Shown piece by piece: positions 25,101 through 37,600 of a stretch of 64,000 nt of DNA. The DNA comes from Balanoglossus misakiensis (taxonomy: Eukaryota > Hemichordata), in assembly GCA_040954595.2 (NCBI GenBank), contig CM082581.2:13702001-13766000 (forward strand), read 5' to 3'. The notes beneath the pieces are model-generated. The model did no database searches, had not been told where the DNA came from, and saw only the letters and a list, made by a program, of their open reading frames with translations. The position numbers and the translations under genes are program-made. How positions within the stretch are numbered: position 1 is the first letter of the stretch; every line of letters begins with the position of its first letter.

Positions 25101-28100
25101 TGTCTGCTGGTGGTCAGTTGGTCTAACTAACTAATTGGTGTCATTGGTAGGAGCCAAGTCAAGTCACTAATTACTGTTATTATGTGGGATTTTCTGGCTA
25201 ATTTCATCCACCCACTAGTTCTAGTTGGCACAGCCCACACTGTCTTCTCCTGTGTTTTAATCATCATGAATTTCAGTCCCATCCAATCAATTTCAAACCC
25301 AATGCTTTATCCAAATGCAGGCAATGGGGAGAAACAAGAAATTAGAAGAAAATGCTCGGTTGAAGGATAAACTTAATCATCCCTTGAGATTGATACAGTG
25401 CACTGAAATGACTATGCACTACAGGTTTCTGTCACAAAATGTAATAACACATACCTTTACTATATCAGACTTGATTTCTTCTAACGTGGTAAACTTTGGT
25501 TTCTTGGGTGAGCCCTGTCAAAGAAAAGAGATTTAACATTAGGATCATTGTTACCTTGGTGCCAGTCGTCTTTGTCAAACTTCCCCCAAAAATCTCCTGA
25601 CTCACTTCTTTAAGTTTTGAGAGTCACACAAACAAAAAAGTTTGTCACAAATTCTGTTGTAAAGAACTGAAATAATCTCCTAGGGATGTTGGTTGGTCTA
25701 TATCCCTGAAGGGTCGGAACCAGACATCGTAATGTGCATTGTTGGTCGAGAATAATTATACTTCATAAGATAACGAGCGTATTCTCGAAACGTCCAAACT
25801 TTTGCATAATGATCAGAGCACAGGGGTCAATGAACTGGTTTTGAGATGTGACCATGACTTTCTACATGGGGTGCTTTTCTTTTAAGGGGAGGTTTATGTA
25901 ACTCGCTTTGACCAAATGATAGACCTAACCTGATTATACTAATCTGTCGATTCATTTGTCTGTCTGTCTCCCTGCCTGTCTGTCTGTCTATTTACTAGTA
26001 TACACATGGACAAGTTTTACCCCCCCCCCCTCAGCAATTAACACAAACATGTACTCCATTTTCAAGCCATTGCAACTCATCACTTCAGCCACTGAAGCTC
26101 ATGACGAGCATAAGTTGGCACTCTGCCATTTATATAATGAAAGGGAGAAATAATACGACATATTTTTTGCGCAGTTTGCCGTGTTGACAAGCAAGCCTCT
26201 TATCCTGTTAACAATTTGGGTACAAAAGAAGTAGGGGTATCTCAAATGCTTGTCTACACGCTGCAAGGTCAAGGCCACACAATTTACTTCAGGTCATCAA
26301 TGGTCATGTACATTTCATTCCATGACAAGTTCATGCAGAGTGTCAAAGAATTTAACTGGAGCGTACAACATACTTTCACTCAAGGTCAAAGGTCAGAAAA
26401 AAATACAGTGGCCAGGGGGAAAAAAGTGGCTGCAATTAAATTTATTATATGCTTAGATATTTCAACATACTTTTCAAAGAAGTTGACGAAAACGATGCAA
26501 GGTGAACAATTTTGGGGGTAAACTACATCATTTGACTACTGGACTACAATATTTTACAAAACAAATGTATAAACATGTGAAAGTGATGCAGTACAATGCA
26601 ATAAAAATGACGCCTTCCACAAAATGATAGACTACAGGTATTTGTGGATGGCGTCACACACAGAAGACAAAAAAACAACAAGATGAGAGAGGAACCAACC
26701 GGTGTCTTCACGTTGGCAGTGTCTTTCTGGTTTTCCTTCTTGGCTGACGTCTTCGTTTTGTCCTTGTCTTTTGTTGCAGCTTTGCCATCTCTTTTGTCGC
26801 TCGCTTTGCCCACTGCCTTTGGCGTGTCCTTGGTTGTCTCACCGTTTATTTGTGTTTTCTTCTTGCCTTTATCCTGCACAGCAGGGAGGAAACAGGAGAC
26901 AAAATATTTTGAATAAGTTATGAGAGGCGCATCAAAAAGATTTCATCACTGCTGATTGACTGATCAGCAGAGTCAGACGAGACTCCCCTCGAGCAACAGG
27001 TCCCTCTTGAAAAGAAGACAACTTCACGCCCACCACATCTTTTGGGGGTGAGAAAGAAACACAGAGAACAAAATAAACAAAAGAAGCAAGAGATGGATAC
27101 AAGTGCTCAATAGGAAGCTTTGTTGTTATTGGTGCGATGCCATTTGATCGAGAAATCTTGTTGTTTTTGTTTACACACTTAAGGTAAGTAAGTAAAGTCA
27201 ATATTATCCTGCTTGTTGGTGTGCATGAGCAAGACATGGTTAACGGTTGGATGGAAAAACCAGCTTGGGCGTGACATTGTTTTCATGGTGTAGTGGGTTC
27301 TACCCCAGAGATTGTAGTATGCAGGAGAAAAAGTAAGCCCCCCCCCCCCCCTTGAGAAACTGACCAGTCCCTAGGTTAGTCTGTGGTTGGTATGTGGAAC
27401 GGTTGACAAGATTCGACCCAGTCAAGAAGTGTGCTGACATCTGATGATGTGTCCACTGTTCACTCTACACTATCATCTCCACACTTCACAGGGCCACCAA
27501 CCAACCACCTTGCAAGTCAACCATGCACAACGCTCGGACAACAATCAACCACAACCCGGCGGGGACAAATGACGTCTCTTTCAACCTGAACTTTAAAGCC
27601 TTCTAATTGACACGGCTGCTGAATATACATATCACTTCTGGACGGACATTAAATGCCCATTAATTAATCAACAAGCCTCTTCAGAATGCCTCCCTCTTAT
27701 CTCGTCAAAACAGACCCTTGATCACAAAGGTCAAGATATGCCCGGGAAACATGAGAATTATTGCATTGCATATTGAACACACAACCAGTGAAGCAAACAA
27801 ACAAGACTCCTGCACCTGTGAGGGGGACTTGTATCAACAGCTGCAGACTACAAATGGACCGCCTGACTTTAATCTCTGGTGTCAAGTCTCTGGGTCAACA
27901 ATGCTGACTGGGGGGACGCAACACATCACACTAACCGGCGCGGTTGGGTACTTTACCCGTACTATTTCCTCAGAAACAAAGCTCTTTCTGCACTCTCATC
28001 AAAATTTCATCTGGCAATAGCCAAGTTGCCCAATGCATTCCTCACTTGACTTAGGTATACTACAATCTTTGCAACTGACGCAATCATTTCACTTCATCAA

Positions 28101-30749
28101 TCAGACAGACTGACTGACTGTCCAGAAATCTTACCCAATGTCAGAAACTCAACTCAAGAGGGCGCTTATCCAACTTATGAACATTTTCAGCATATTTTTA
28201 CCTTACCTCTTTCTTTTTATCTTTCGTCTTCACTTCTACTTCCATTTCTTCTTCACTGTGGTACAGAAAAATAATTATGAGGGTAAAGGCAATTTTAACT
28301 ATTGCTGAATATTCATTAATAAGGAGTTTTAGAGCATTATTGTACACCCAATCCTACGTGTACAGGATGGAAGAGTTTTTGTTATGGAGAAACAAAAGTA
28401 AACAACAGCAGAAGAGTTCCTGGAGGGGGGTATCAGGTTGCTTTGTTTTTAACCAGGTTTTATAGGACTGAAAAAATTGAGGTAAAGAGAATATGTACCT
28501 TTCTTCATCTTCATCTTCTTCCTCCTCATCAGAGTCATCAGAGTCATCATCATCATCCTCATCATCGTCATCATCATCCTCATCCTCATCATCATCACTA
28601 TACTCTTCGCTCACACTGTCAACTTCATCCTCATCTAACGAGTCAATTTCAAAGTCACTATCATTTTCATCATCTTCATCATCATCATCATCTTCATCAT
28701 CTTTATCATCGGCTTTCTTAACTGCAGCAGTAGCCTTTTGTTGTTTCTAAATTAGGAAGAGAAAGGGAAGGGTTTACAATCTTTCTAAAGTTACAGCTAA
28801 ATCAGAATTGGAAGAATTTCCAGGATGCCATGAAAATTCAGAACAGTTGGGAAATTGAACTGGAAATTATACCTTCTCCTTCAGTTTAGAAGATAAAAGA
28901 TCAGCTATTTCATCTTCATCTACATCACTATCTTCCTCACTGTCTTCGCTTTCTTCTTCACTGCTGATTTCTGATGCCTTAATCAAGTCTAATTTAGCAA
29001 CCTGAGATATAGACAGATACAGAGACATTAGAAAGAATTTCTGCTGGGCATGAAAATCTTTTGGGAGAATTGCGTTGAAATGACACATGGAATGTTTTCA
29101 GGCTCTTCGATATCATTTATGATAAATATACCTTTTTTGATTTTTCCAGTGGTGTTGTTGCTGGACGCTTTTTTGATTTTGCTAAAACTGGAGAAGCAGG
29201 ATTTTTTTCAGGAGAACTCTCTTCTTCTTCTTCTTCTTCTTCCTCCTCCTCCTCATCATCATACATCGACATATTTCTGAGGTCTTCAACCTCTGTAACC
29301 CAGAAATTTCAAAATGGCAAATGAGCATTCATATAAGTACAGTGCAGACATGCTTCAGATTATCACTATATAAAACAAAAGATATACAGTTCACCCATGT
29401 TGAGGGCATTATGTGCGTTTTTGAATCGGCAGTTTCTTATTTCTTACAAGTTTCTTACAAGTTCTTATAAGAAGGCAGTAGCACTTTAACATCACTTTCC
29501 TAAGGTAATGTCACCTTAATGTGCAAATCAATGATGACTACTAACCCATGATGTGATTGCCCGAGAGATGAACTGGTCCAGATCCAGATACCAGCTTGAA
29601 AGTTACAGGTGGGTTGAAGTTCAAGTTTACTGGACACTGTCAATGGCAAAGGATAGCAAAACAATTTATTAGATATCAAGAAATGGCATCTTTATTAAAT
29701 GAAGTTTTAAAGTCAAATCTTGAAACTAATGCAAAAATGGCACCTTGGTGCTTTAGGAGTTTATACTACTCACAGCATCTACCCTGCCCATTTCAAGGAA
29801 TATGATTGGATGCTTGATAACTTTGCCTTTGTAATCTGTTGTTGCAGCTTCAATGACATTTCTTTCTCCCGCTTTTGCTTTCACACCAAGAACAGCCTGC
29901 AAGGGAAAAAATCACTCATTTTTCAAAGGATTTAATTTCTTTAAGTTTGCACAAAGTATTCCAACACATGTGTTAAATATGACCATTACAAATACAGTCA
30001 GTACATGTACCTGTTTCAGATGAAGAACTTGTTCAATCTCGATGTCTTCTTCATCATCATCTGAGTCTGGGGACCATTTGTGAGTATTTTTCCCTTTGTT
30101 CAGCTCAGCCCCTGAAAACATAGGAATGTTATCAGACATTGCATAGAAGAGCTGTACACTAAGACAGACATGTGCTGCCTGACTGTCTATCCAAAGCAGC
30201 TTTGGTTGCGCAATACTGTGAAAGAAGCACATTTTGATTTACAAGAGGGACCATAGTGTTATATGAAGACAGAGTTCACGAATTCAAGCAGAATCTGGTT
30301 CATTCTTAGCTGCTCATTCTTTATGGTTGACGTTTTACAGTATACTCTACCTGACAGACATCAACAAGGTTTATTAAAGCTGAGGTTTTCTAAGCCTCTG
30401 CCAGACTCCCATAGTGCCAATGTGTAGAATAGTAGTGGTATACATTGAGGACGTACATTGAGGTCAATTTGATTTTACGGCCTGTGGTGGTATGGGTACA
30501 CACTGTTATTGAGAAGGTGGACTATTTCACATGTATTAGTATCACCACAGGCATTGGAGTATAATACTTGTATGTGGCAACCATGTGCATGAGGCCAGCT
30601 GCAGATGGGAGGGGGGGGGGGGGACTTCTGTGCTGGCCAAAGAAGGGGGCAAGGCAACCTGAACCGCGGTGAACAAAACACCAAGTAAATTGTTGAGTTT
30701 CGGCATTACGAATGTTCGGCTTACCCCAGAAATGCTCCTTTCCCATCAT
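22102..30749 (-). CDS. Npm: Nucleophosmin/nucleoplasmin histone chaperone (NPM1-type)
   Basis: Thirteen coding exons on the minus strand: 30749-30725, 30111-30011, 29896-29774, 29636-29546, 29292-29132, 29001-28873, 28746-28499, 28255-28207, 26873-26700, 25514-25455, 24652-24623, 24008-23934, 22152-22102; about 438 aa. Residues 1-112 form the nucleoplasmin pentamer core (EHFWGAELNKGK, AVLGVKAKAGERNVIEAA, VSGSGPVHLSG). Next come very long acidic tracts with Lys-rich patches (KSKKRPATTPLEKSKK, a likely NLS). The end is the three-helix C-terminal domain: KKEPKFENWVRNKY, then DLWSWHQKTNLKA, matching DLWQWRKSL of human NPM1, whose two Trp are needed for nucleolar localisation. Likely nucleolar histone and ribosome-assembly chaperone. 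Start is one of two adjacent ATGs. One donor (GTTGGT after exon 9) is weak. Longer than human NPM1 (294 aa) because of the acidic exons. Confidence 0.95.
25957..25988. repeat. (TGTC)n microsatellite in NPM intron
   Basis: Imperfect TGTC/TCTG tetranucleotide tract inside the intron between NPM exons 9 and 10. Confidence 0.85.
28501..28715 (-). repeat. GAT/GAA trinucleotide tract encoding NPM acidic domain
   Basis: On the minus strand almost every codon is GAT, GAC, GAA or GAG, giving an Asp/Glu/Ser-only stretch of more than 70 residues in exon 7 (28746-28499). On the plus strand the same DNA reads as runs of Ser or His, which are artefacts. The tract is expected to vary in length between individuals. 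Confidence 0.9.
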
Positions 30750-31332
30750 TTTTGCAGCCGAGAACGAAAAAACCCGCAGTTATTAATAAAAACGCCAACA
30801 CCACGTGGATACGAAGACCATGCACCAGGTCGTCTGTTGACAAGGGGTCACTGGGCGTGCGCAAGAGAATCGTTTAAAATTCACATATTGTTTTAGAGAG
30901 TTTGTCGTCGTATTTAACATTAACTTTGATTTCAGTGTTATAGAAATATAATATCATTTTTTTCACGTTTAGAAATACAATTTTCTCTAGTTCCGCGAAA
31001 ATAGCCAATGGGTTTTCCTTGGTTTAATCTTTGGCGGTCAAAGGTCAAAATGAGAAAGGCCAGCTGATAAACAAAGCGTGCGTGGAGAAACACCAGCATA
31101 AGTTGACGTGTCGTTCTGTCGCTGTTACAAGTCATCGGTCCAACGATCAACACAAGGATCAATGATACTTTGGTGTTATACTTGATCGAGATCACTTTGC
31201 AGTATGTGTTTTTAAGACTAAGTTCTGTATTTGTGAAAATTACTGGCTTGATTGCGAAGGACAACTGTATATCCATAGTGAATACATCTGTATCCATAGT
31301 ATTTCATATTTACTGTTCATCAACAAACAACA
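30750..31332. promoter_or_regulatory. Shared divergent promoter region of NPM and SIL1
   Basis: Only 583 bp separate the two start codons, which point away from each other. Visible elements are a CCACGTGG palindrome at 30801-30808 and a CCAAT box at 31005-31009. A run of pyrimidines lies just upstream of the NPM start (minus strand, about 30755-30770), possibly compatible with a TOP-type 5' end as in vertebrate NPM1. No TATA box is obvious for either gene. Transcription starts are not determined. Confidence 0.55.
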
Positions 31333-33996
31333 ATGAGCAAGAGTCAGTGGTTATGGATTTGTTTGACCGCTTTGTGTTTGATCTACGGAATCACGAAAGT
31401 TATAAGTCACGAAGCGAACACTGGATGGGAACAAAACAAACCAAACGATGAGAAACATGACCATCGTCAGATCTCAAAGCAAACAGCTGTTGTCGCCATC
31501 GCCAGTGATGAAAGTGAGGAAGAAGACGATGATGGACATGTAACCATTGGAGATGGAGAAGAGGAATCTTTGGAAGTGTTTTATCCGACCAAAGAATGGC
31601 AGATTATCAAACCAGGTAATCAGACGCGAAGTACTGGCATTGATCATGTGTGAATCCTCCTTTGAAGTGGCCAAGGGGTTGTACCGTTTCTGAAATATAC
31701 ATTTTGTAATTTCAGAATTGGTTCTCGTACAACCCAAACCAGATGCATGTACACGTCATGGATGTTCACACATTGTACATGTCACGCTTGACTCTTGTAT
31801 GACACCTTTTCCTAATATACTGCCAATCATCTGTACCCATGACGTGGTCTTATTGTTTTTTCTGTACATGTACATACTTACTTCAGCATTGTGGAAATTT
31901 ATCTCATGAGGGAACTGCTCATTTCAGGTCAGGCTATTCCTGCCGGGTTGCATGTCAGAATTAATCTCCAGACCGGATTGAAGGAAGCAAAACTGATGGA
32001 CAAGGAAGACGGGAAAGAGAGTGAACCAGAGAGCGAGGAAAATCTGAAGTTTTGGGAGGAAGGGGAGAGGAAGGGAATGATTAATACAGAAAAGAAGTAT
32101 TTCACCAAGGAGGAACTTAAGGATGCCTTGAAATTATTCAAAGCTAAACAGGATGATGTCAAAAATGAACCTGAGGTGAGTTACAACTGGTGATATTCAA
32201 CAGAAAATAACATGTGTTGAAGAAGTCAGCAAAACGAGATAGCGGGCACTACATCAGAAAGGTTTCCCACATTGAGAAATCCTCCCATGATTTTTCTATT
32301 CATGACACACATTTCCATTTATTCAGGGTCATGCAGAAAAAATCAAGAACGAATTTCGCTCATATAAGGAACTGAAAGAAGACTTTGAGAAAATGAACAT
32401 GAACATTGAAACTGACACTGAAATTATGACCAAGCTACTGAATCTGTACAAGAGTGATGAGGTGTCCATGGAACAAAAGCAAGCAATACTCAGTGATTTA
32501 GAATACTACGTACATCAGGTGAGTGAATTATCTTGAATCGAACCAAGTGGTCATTAGCTATGAAGTGTGATGGGTCTGTATAGTTGCTTTAGTATCTGAA
32601 TATTACTTGTTAATTATCCCCATGTTTGTGATCTATCGACAGATTGACAATGCACGTGACTTCCACACTCTTGGAGGTTTAGCGCTGATAATTAAGGGAC
32701 TGAATGATTCAGAGGAAGTTATTCGTAAAGAATGTGCCTTTGTTCTGGGGTCAGCTGTACAAAGGTAAGGGTACTCTTTCACTAGTTTACCTCCTCTTGG
32801 CTAATGTGTTACATCAAATGAAACAAGAAGAGGGTTTTATATAATTATAAGTTGTTCATGTGGAGATTAACAGATGCAAAGAATTTGTCCATGTGCTTAT
32901 TCTAATTGTTACATCTCTTGTGCAGTAACCCATCAGTGCAAGTCCAGGCATTGGAAGGTGGAGCCTTACAGATATTGTTGAGACTCATGTCCACAAAGCA
33001 ACCACTGTCAATCAAGAAGAAGGTACTCTATGCCTTGTCATCCTTGCTCAGACACTTCCCGTTTGCTCAGAAGAAGTTTCTTGACCTTGGTGGGATGACT
33101 TCGCTCTCTGTCTTGTTCAAGGACACTGCGCCAGATGTTCTGCCATTGAAATTGAAAGCGGTCACACTGTTGCATGATCTCTTGGTTGAACAGGTGAGAA
33201 ACTCACAATGAAACCCTATTAGTGATTGCAGTGTGGTTCTGAGTGAATATTTGTACTTCAGAGATACATTAATAAATTGTTGATCATATTTCTGTTTCAG
33301 CAAAACGCCAAAAGCATGGAAATAACAGATGATGTTGAGCAAGAGAGACTACGACAATACAATGAGTGAGTACATGCTTTTTCAAGCCAATCAGAGCCCT
33401 CGTTGTAGAAGACACTATGTGCATGTCAGAATGTGTGCCCAAAAGCATTAACTTAGCTGCATTCTGATTGGTTGAGTAGTTTACTATGAAAAAAAATGCA
33501 AGATTTTCAGTGGCACTGGTTCAGATTTAGAGAGACGGACATTTGAGAACAGAACAGCAAATGTAATGATTGAACCAACTCTACATCTGATTACAGCCAG
33601 ATAGGGCCAGCCTGTTTCTGTGCTGTGAAGAGTAAACAAAGCATTGAAATACCATCAGTAAATCAAATCAACCCTCTCTCTCTCTCTCTCCATAGAGTGC
33701 TTCTGGTGCCAGCTTTGATAGAGCAAGGCTGGTGTGACCTCATACCCTCACTGTTATCAGCACCGGAACACGACACCAGAGAAAAAGTCCTCACTGCAAT
33801 GAAGATCATGTCAGGGACATGCACCAGACAGTACAGGCAGAAGACTCTTGTAGACACCCTGAAATCCCTCCAGACAGAATATGATGACTTTGCTCTTACA
33901 GAAGCCAAAGAAAATGACAGTGATAAATATTTTACAGGACTCAGAAATCTAATCAGAGACATTCTTAACAGTGTACATATACATACTGAACTTTAA
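31333..33996 (+). CDS. Sil1: SIL1, ER nucleotide exchange factor for BiP
   Basis: Seven exons: 31333-31615, 31928-32175, 32327-32518, 32643-32764, 32926-33193, 33301-33365, 33696-33996; 492 aa (human 461). A hydrophobic signal peptide (WLWICLTALCLIYGITKVIS) is followed by an acidic linker. The conserved start of the folded part reads FYPTKEWQIIKPG then AIPAGLHVRINLQTG. Armadillo-like repeats carry DLEYYVHQIDNARDFHTLGG, SNPSVQVQALEGGALQ and LSSLLRHFPFAQKKFLDLGG. The C-terminus has EQGWCDLIPSLLSAPEHDTR. SIL1 binds the ATPase domain of BiP and drives ADP release during protein folding in the ER lumen. The protein ends HTEL, a KDEL-type retrieval signal. All junctions are in phase. A (TC)n tract serves as the polypyrimidine tract of the last exon. 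Confidence 0.97.
33674..33690 (+). repeat. (CT)n tract at the SIL1 exon 7 acceptor
   Basis: Eight and a half CT units directly before CATAG at the last SIL1 acceptor, so this microsatellite doubles as the splicing polypyrimidine tract. Confidence 0.85.
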
Positions 33997-34275
33997 TGCT
34001 GGAATTTATATAGTTTTTCCATTTTCTGTCATTTTTGTTGCTTTTTCCATGATTGTAAAAAGAAAAAGATTTGCATAGACTTTATTCACAGTACAAAGTC
34101 ATTTCTAATAAAAGGACAGACGAAATAAAAAGCAGTGATTATCCTTTGAAGTATGTGTGTGGATGGGATGATGGTGTGTGTCACGTTATTTCAGCAGAAG
34201 ACCAAGAAGTTGCTGGCTCCTGGCGTAATTGGCCTCATAAGTTTATCCAGCACAATAAACTACTTCACTGCAGAT
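33997..34275 (+). other. SIL1 3' untranslated region and poly(A) signals
   Basis: AATAAA occurs at 34107-34112 and 34254-34259. The next gene starts at 34617 on the same strand, leaving about 340 bp of intergenic sequence in which I see nothing further. Confidence 0.55.
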
Positions 34276-34616
34276 ACCTCATATTAAAATAGTAGGCCAA
34301 TAATAAAATTGCAAATAAAAGGAATACTTGGGAAGTTTAAAAACAACAAGACGAGGTACAACAGATAGGAACAGAGTTGCGTGAGCCCAGAGCTGGACCA
34401 GTCCATTGAATACGAATACAGAAGAGCCTTTGCTTGCAAATGGTGACACAAATTCCAAAGCGGATTTGGCCTTGCGTGACGTACAACTGTTGCATATTCA
34501 AATATGTTAACACTTTCATTGATTGCATAGGTCATCAACCCTACTCTACGGGTGTTGTTGTATTTACATCGCGTCAGCCTGACCGCGTGGCCGGATGAAC
34601 ACAACATAAAGACGCC

Positions 34617-37600
34617 ATGACAGACGCCAACACGAAAAAGACATTGCAACCAGTGAATGGATCGGCTCAACCAGACGATTGTTGTCTTCCTGTCGACGTT
34701 GACAAAAATGAAAAAGCGTCTCCAGAAAGGCAAACTCGACCATACTATGAGAAAGTGCCTTGTAACGAGGTAATGTGTGCGGAACGGTTTGGGCACGTGC
34801 TGTGTTTTTAGAATTAGCACATTATGATATGAACAAGGTTGATATGAACATTGAAAAAATAGCGTACTAGCCCACACACGTGTGTGCTGGCTACGATTGG
34901 GCCTTCTACTATAACTACTTTACAATACTTCAGTCTCTAGCCCTGTATGCGTGGCAGAATTGAACCATCTGGCATCTGTCGTCATGCCCACGGGTTATAA
35001 TATTTGCCCAACGAGGGCATCATTGTGACGTCACCCCAATCTTCCTGATTTGCAGCAGTCCAGGTATCCATGGCAGTCATACCATTAAAATTACTTCTCC
35101 GAAAGGGAGAAAAACGTGACATTCGGCATAGAAGTTGGGGTCGGTGAAAATTCGGCATATAGGCCATAAATCATTGCAGTAATAGAGATACACTACCAGC
35201 ACTATGCCAAACTAGGCTGTAATTGTACACCCAACTCCAAGCAGAGGAAAAGTTCAATTAGACAAAACGTTCCAATAAATTGGCTCAGCTGAAAGTTAAA
35301 ATTTTAATACCCCTTGAATGAACACGTACATGAGATCTTTAAGTTGTAATATAATTGTCAAATTGTCACCATCGTGCTGAATTTCCATGATGGCCTTGGC
35401 CTACACTGCACTGGAGCCTTCATGTTGGAATTTGCGAGACGACCTAATTTCTCTCACCCTGGTTCAAATGTTGTCATGGAATACTGTTGGTATCAACACA
35501 ACATCTGTTGCGGTTGAGGGCACTGGGATATTTTGTTATGATGTCAATGAAATGAAAGCCACAATAGTATAATGGAATCAAGGGGGTAAATTTGATACCG
35601 AGATTGTCTTTTTTGTTTCATAAAACACTTCAGAATGCTTACGAAATGGGCCTCATCAAACCTCCAGCCACTCCTGACGACGAACCGAGTAAAAACGTGT
35701 GTGTAAAGAAACCATCTGCTGTCACAAATTTGGTGCCTATCCATGATGGCGACATGGGAGACGAATTTCACCCAAATGCACCCTCAAATGTTGTCACCAT
35801 GGTGAGTGCGAAATCATCTGTCTAGGTATCATCGTTCCATATTGAAACTTTACAGAGGTATCTGTACCAGTCTGGTAACCAACAATGCAAAGGGACTTCA
35901 CGACAGAACATTAAGATGATGAGTGATGCAAACTGAGATTCCAGTATTATCTTTCCAATACTGAAGATGAAACTCACGTTAAGAAATGCTTGACTAATCA
36001 CTGGTCTGTCACCGATTCTTTCTTTTTTTGATCAGGCCATTGACAAATTTGACCGCCAAGTGAAAGATCTGTGTCACCAATACAAGACGTTCGGCAAATA
36101 TTGCCTGTTTGGTGTATTACTGGTAGTTTACGGTGTATATTTTAGTATCGCAGTCAGCAAAGATTTGAAGAGAGCGACAGGACTGCTGGTCATGACAGTG
36201 TTTGTCGTAACCTTGGTCGTGTACAGAATCATCGCCAGACACTGTGGCCATTCAATTCACGACGCCATCGTACAGCCATGTTTCCAGTTTTGCAAAACAA
36301 GATGGCGGATCCTGAAATGGTAAGAAACGGGTCGTTCTGCGTCGGAGTTGTAACATTAAAGGTGATAAAATAATGTTAGAAATAAGGCCTGAAGTGTCAG
36401 GTCGGTAAGAAGCTGATTATTTGCTGTTATTGTTATCTCAAATTGGTGTCTGATAACATTTGAACACATGCCAAAATAATTATGAAGAACTTCTGTGGAA
36501 AAAAGTATTCTTGCGCAAAGACGTAAACGTTATTAATATCGGGAATATTATGTGGACTGTTCAGTCTAAATAATTAGAAATTAGCAGTTTATTTAGACAT
36601 GATCACTGTCAAAGTTCGTATTAATACTTTCCATTTTATCATTTGCCCACTCATATGGGGTGCTTGACCAATCGTGAAGAGTTTTTCATTATTGGCCATA
36701 GGAGTACATCTCGCCTATGTTATACTTGACTCAGTGCTAACACAGTTTCGACCATTTCTTCCTCAATCAGGGTTGTGTATATCTTTCTGATTGTCGCTCT
36801 GCTCGCGTTTGCTGCCAGCATGGGTGTCTTCCACTCAATCGCGAAGAATCCAAAACAACTGACATCGGCCTTTGGAATCGTCGTCTTCATCTTATTCAGC
36901 TTGGTTTTATCAAAAAGACCAGGATGGGTAAGAGATATTTCATAAATCTTGTGCTGTGTTGATGTTGATGTTGTGGTATGCTGTAGATAACTTGAATCAC
37001 ATAGTATTGTATCTGCACAAATTCCAATGCCGCATGATGTAAATGTTCCGAGTTCTCATTAACAAGAATATATTTCATTTCCACCAGGTGCAATGGCGAG
37101 CTGTGTTCTGGGGTCTGGGTCTTCAATTTTTACTCGGTGTATTAATTTTGCGCACCTCTGCTGGGTTTGCAAGTTTCCAGTGGATGGGAAACGAGATGTC
37201 AACCTTCTTGGGCTATTCTGACGTGGGGGCAGAATTCGTCTTTAGCAAACCACTCGAAGTTCATTTCTTCGTATTTAAGGTGAACCATCTTATCTTTTGT
37301 GTTGGGCATACCCTCAAACAGCTACCACTGAGTGATGCAAAACACAGTGACCATAATTCGTGTTTCGGCCGTTATTGTTGTGCCCTGTTATGATTTATTT
37401 AATGTGTCAGCTGTATGATAAGCTGGTCTATAAAAATAAAAGGACCCAGGCTGTTTGTACGAATCACCCAAAAATAACATTTCCGAGTCGGATTATTTCT
37501 GATAACATTAATAAAGAGATGATAAATGCTTAAATATTATATATTCAATATTTTACGTTAAATTTATGTTGCATCTTTATATTTGTATCAAATCCTAGGT

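Noticed and set aside
28443-28750. His-rich and Ser-rich forward frames
   Set aside because: They are the reverse strand of the GAT/GAA repeat encoding the acidic tract of nucleophosmin.
34284-34877. 197-codon minus-strand frame
   Set aside because: It is antisense to SLC28 copy A exon 1 and its upstream region, with no domain or conserved motif.
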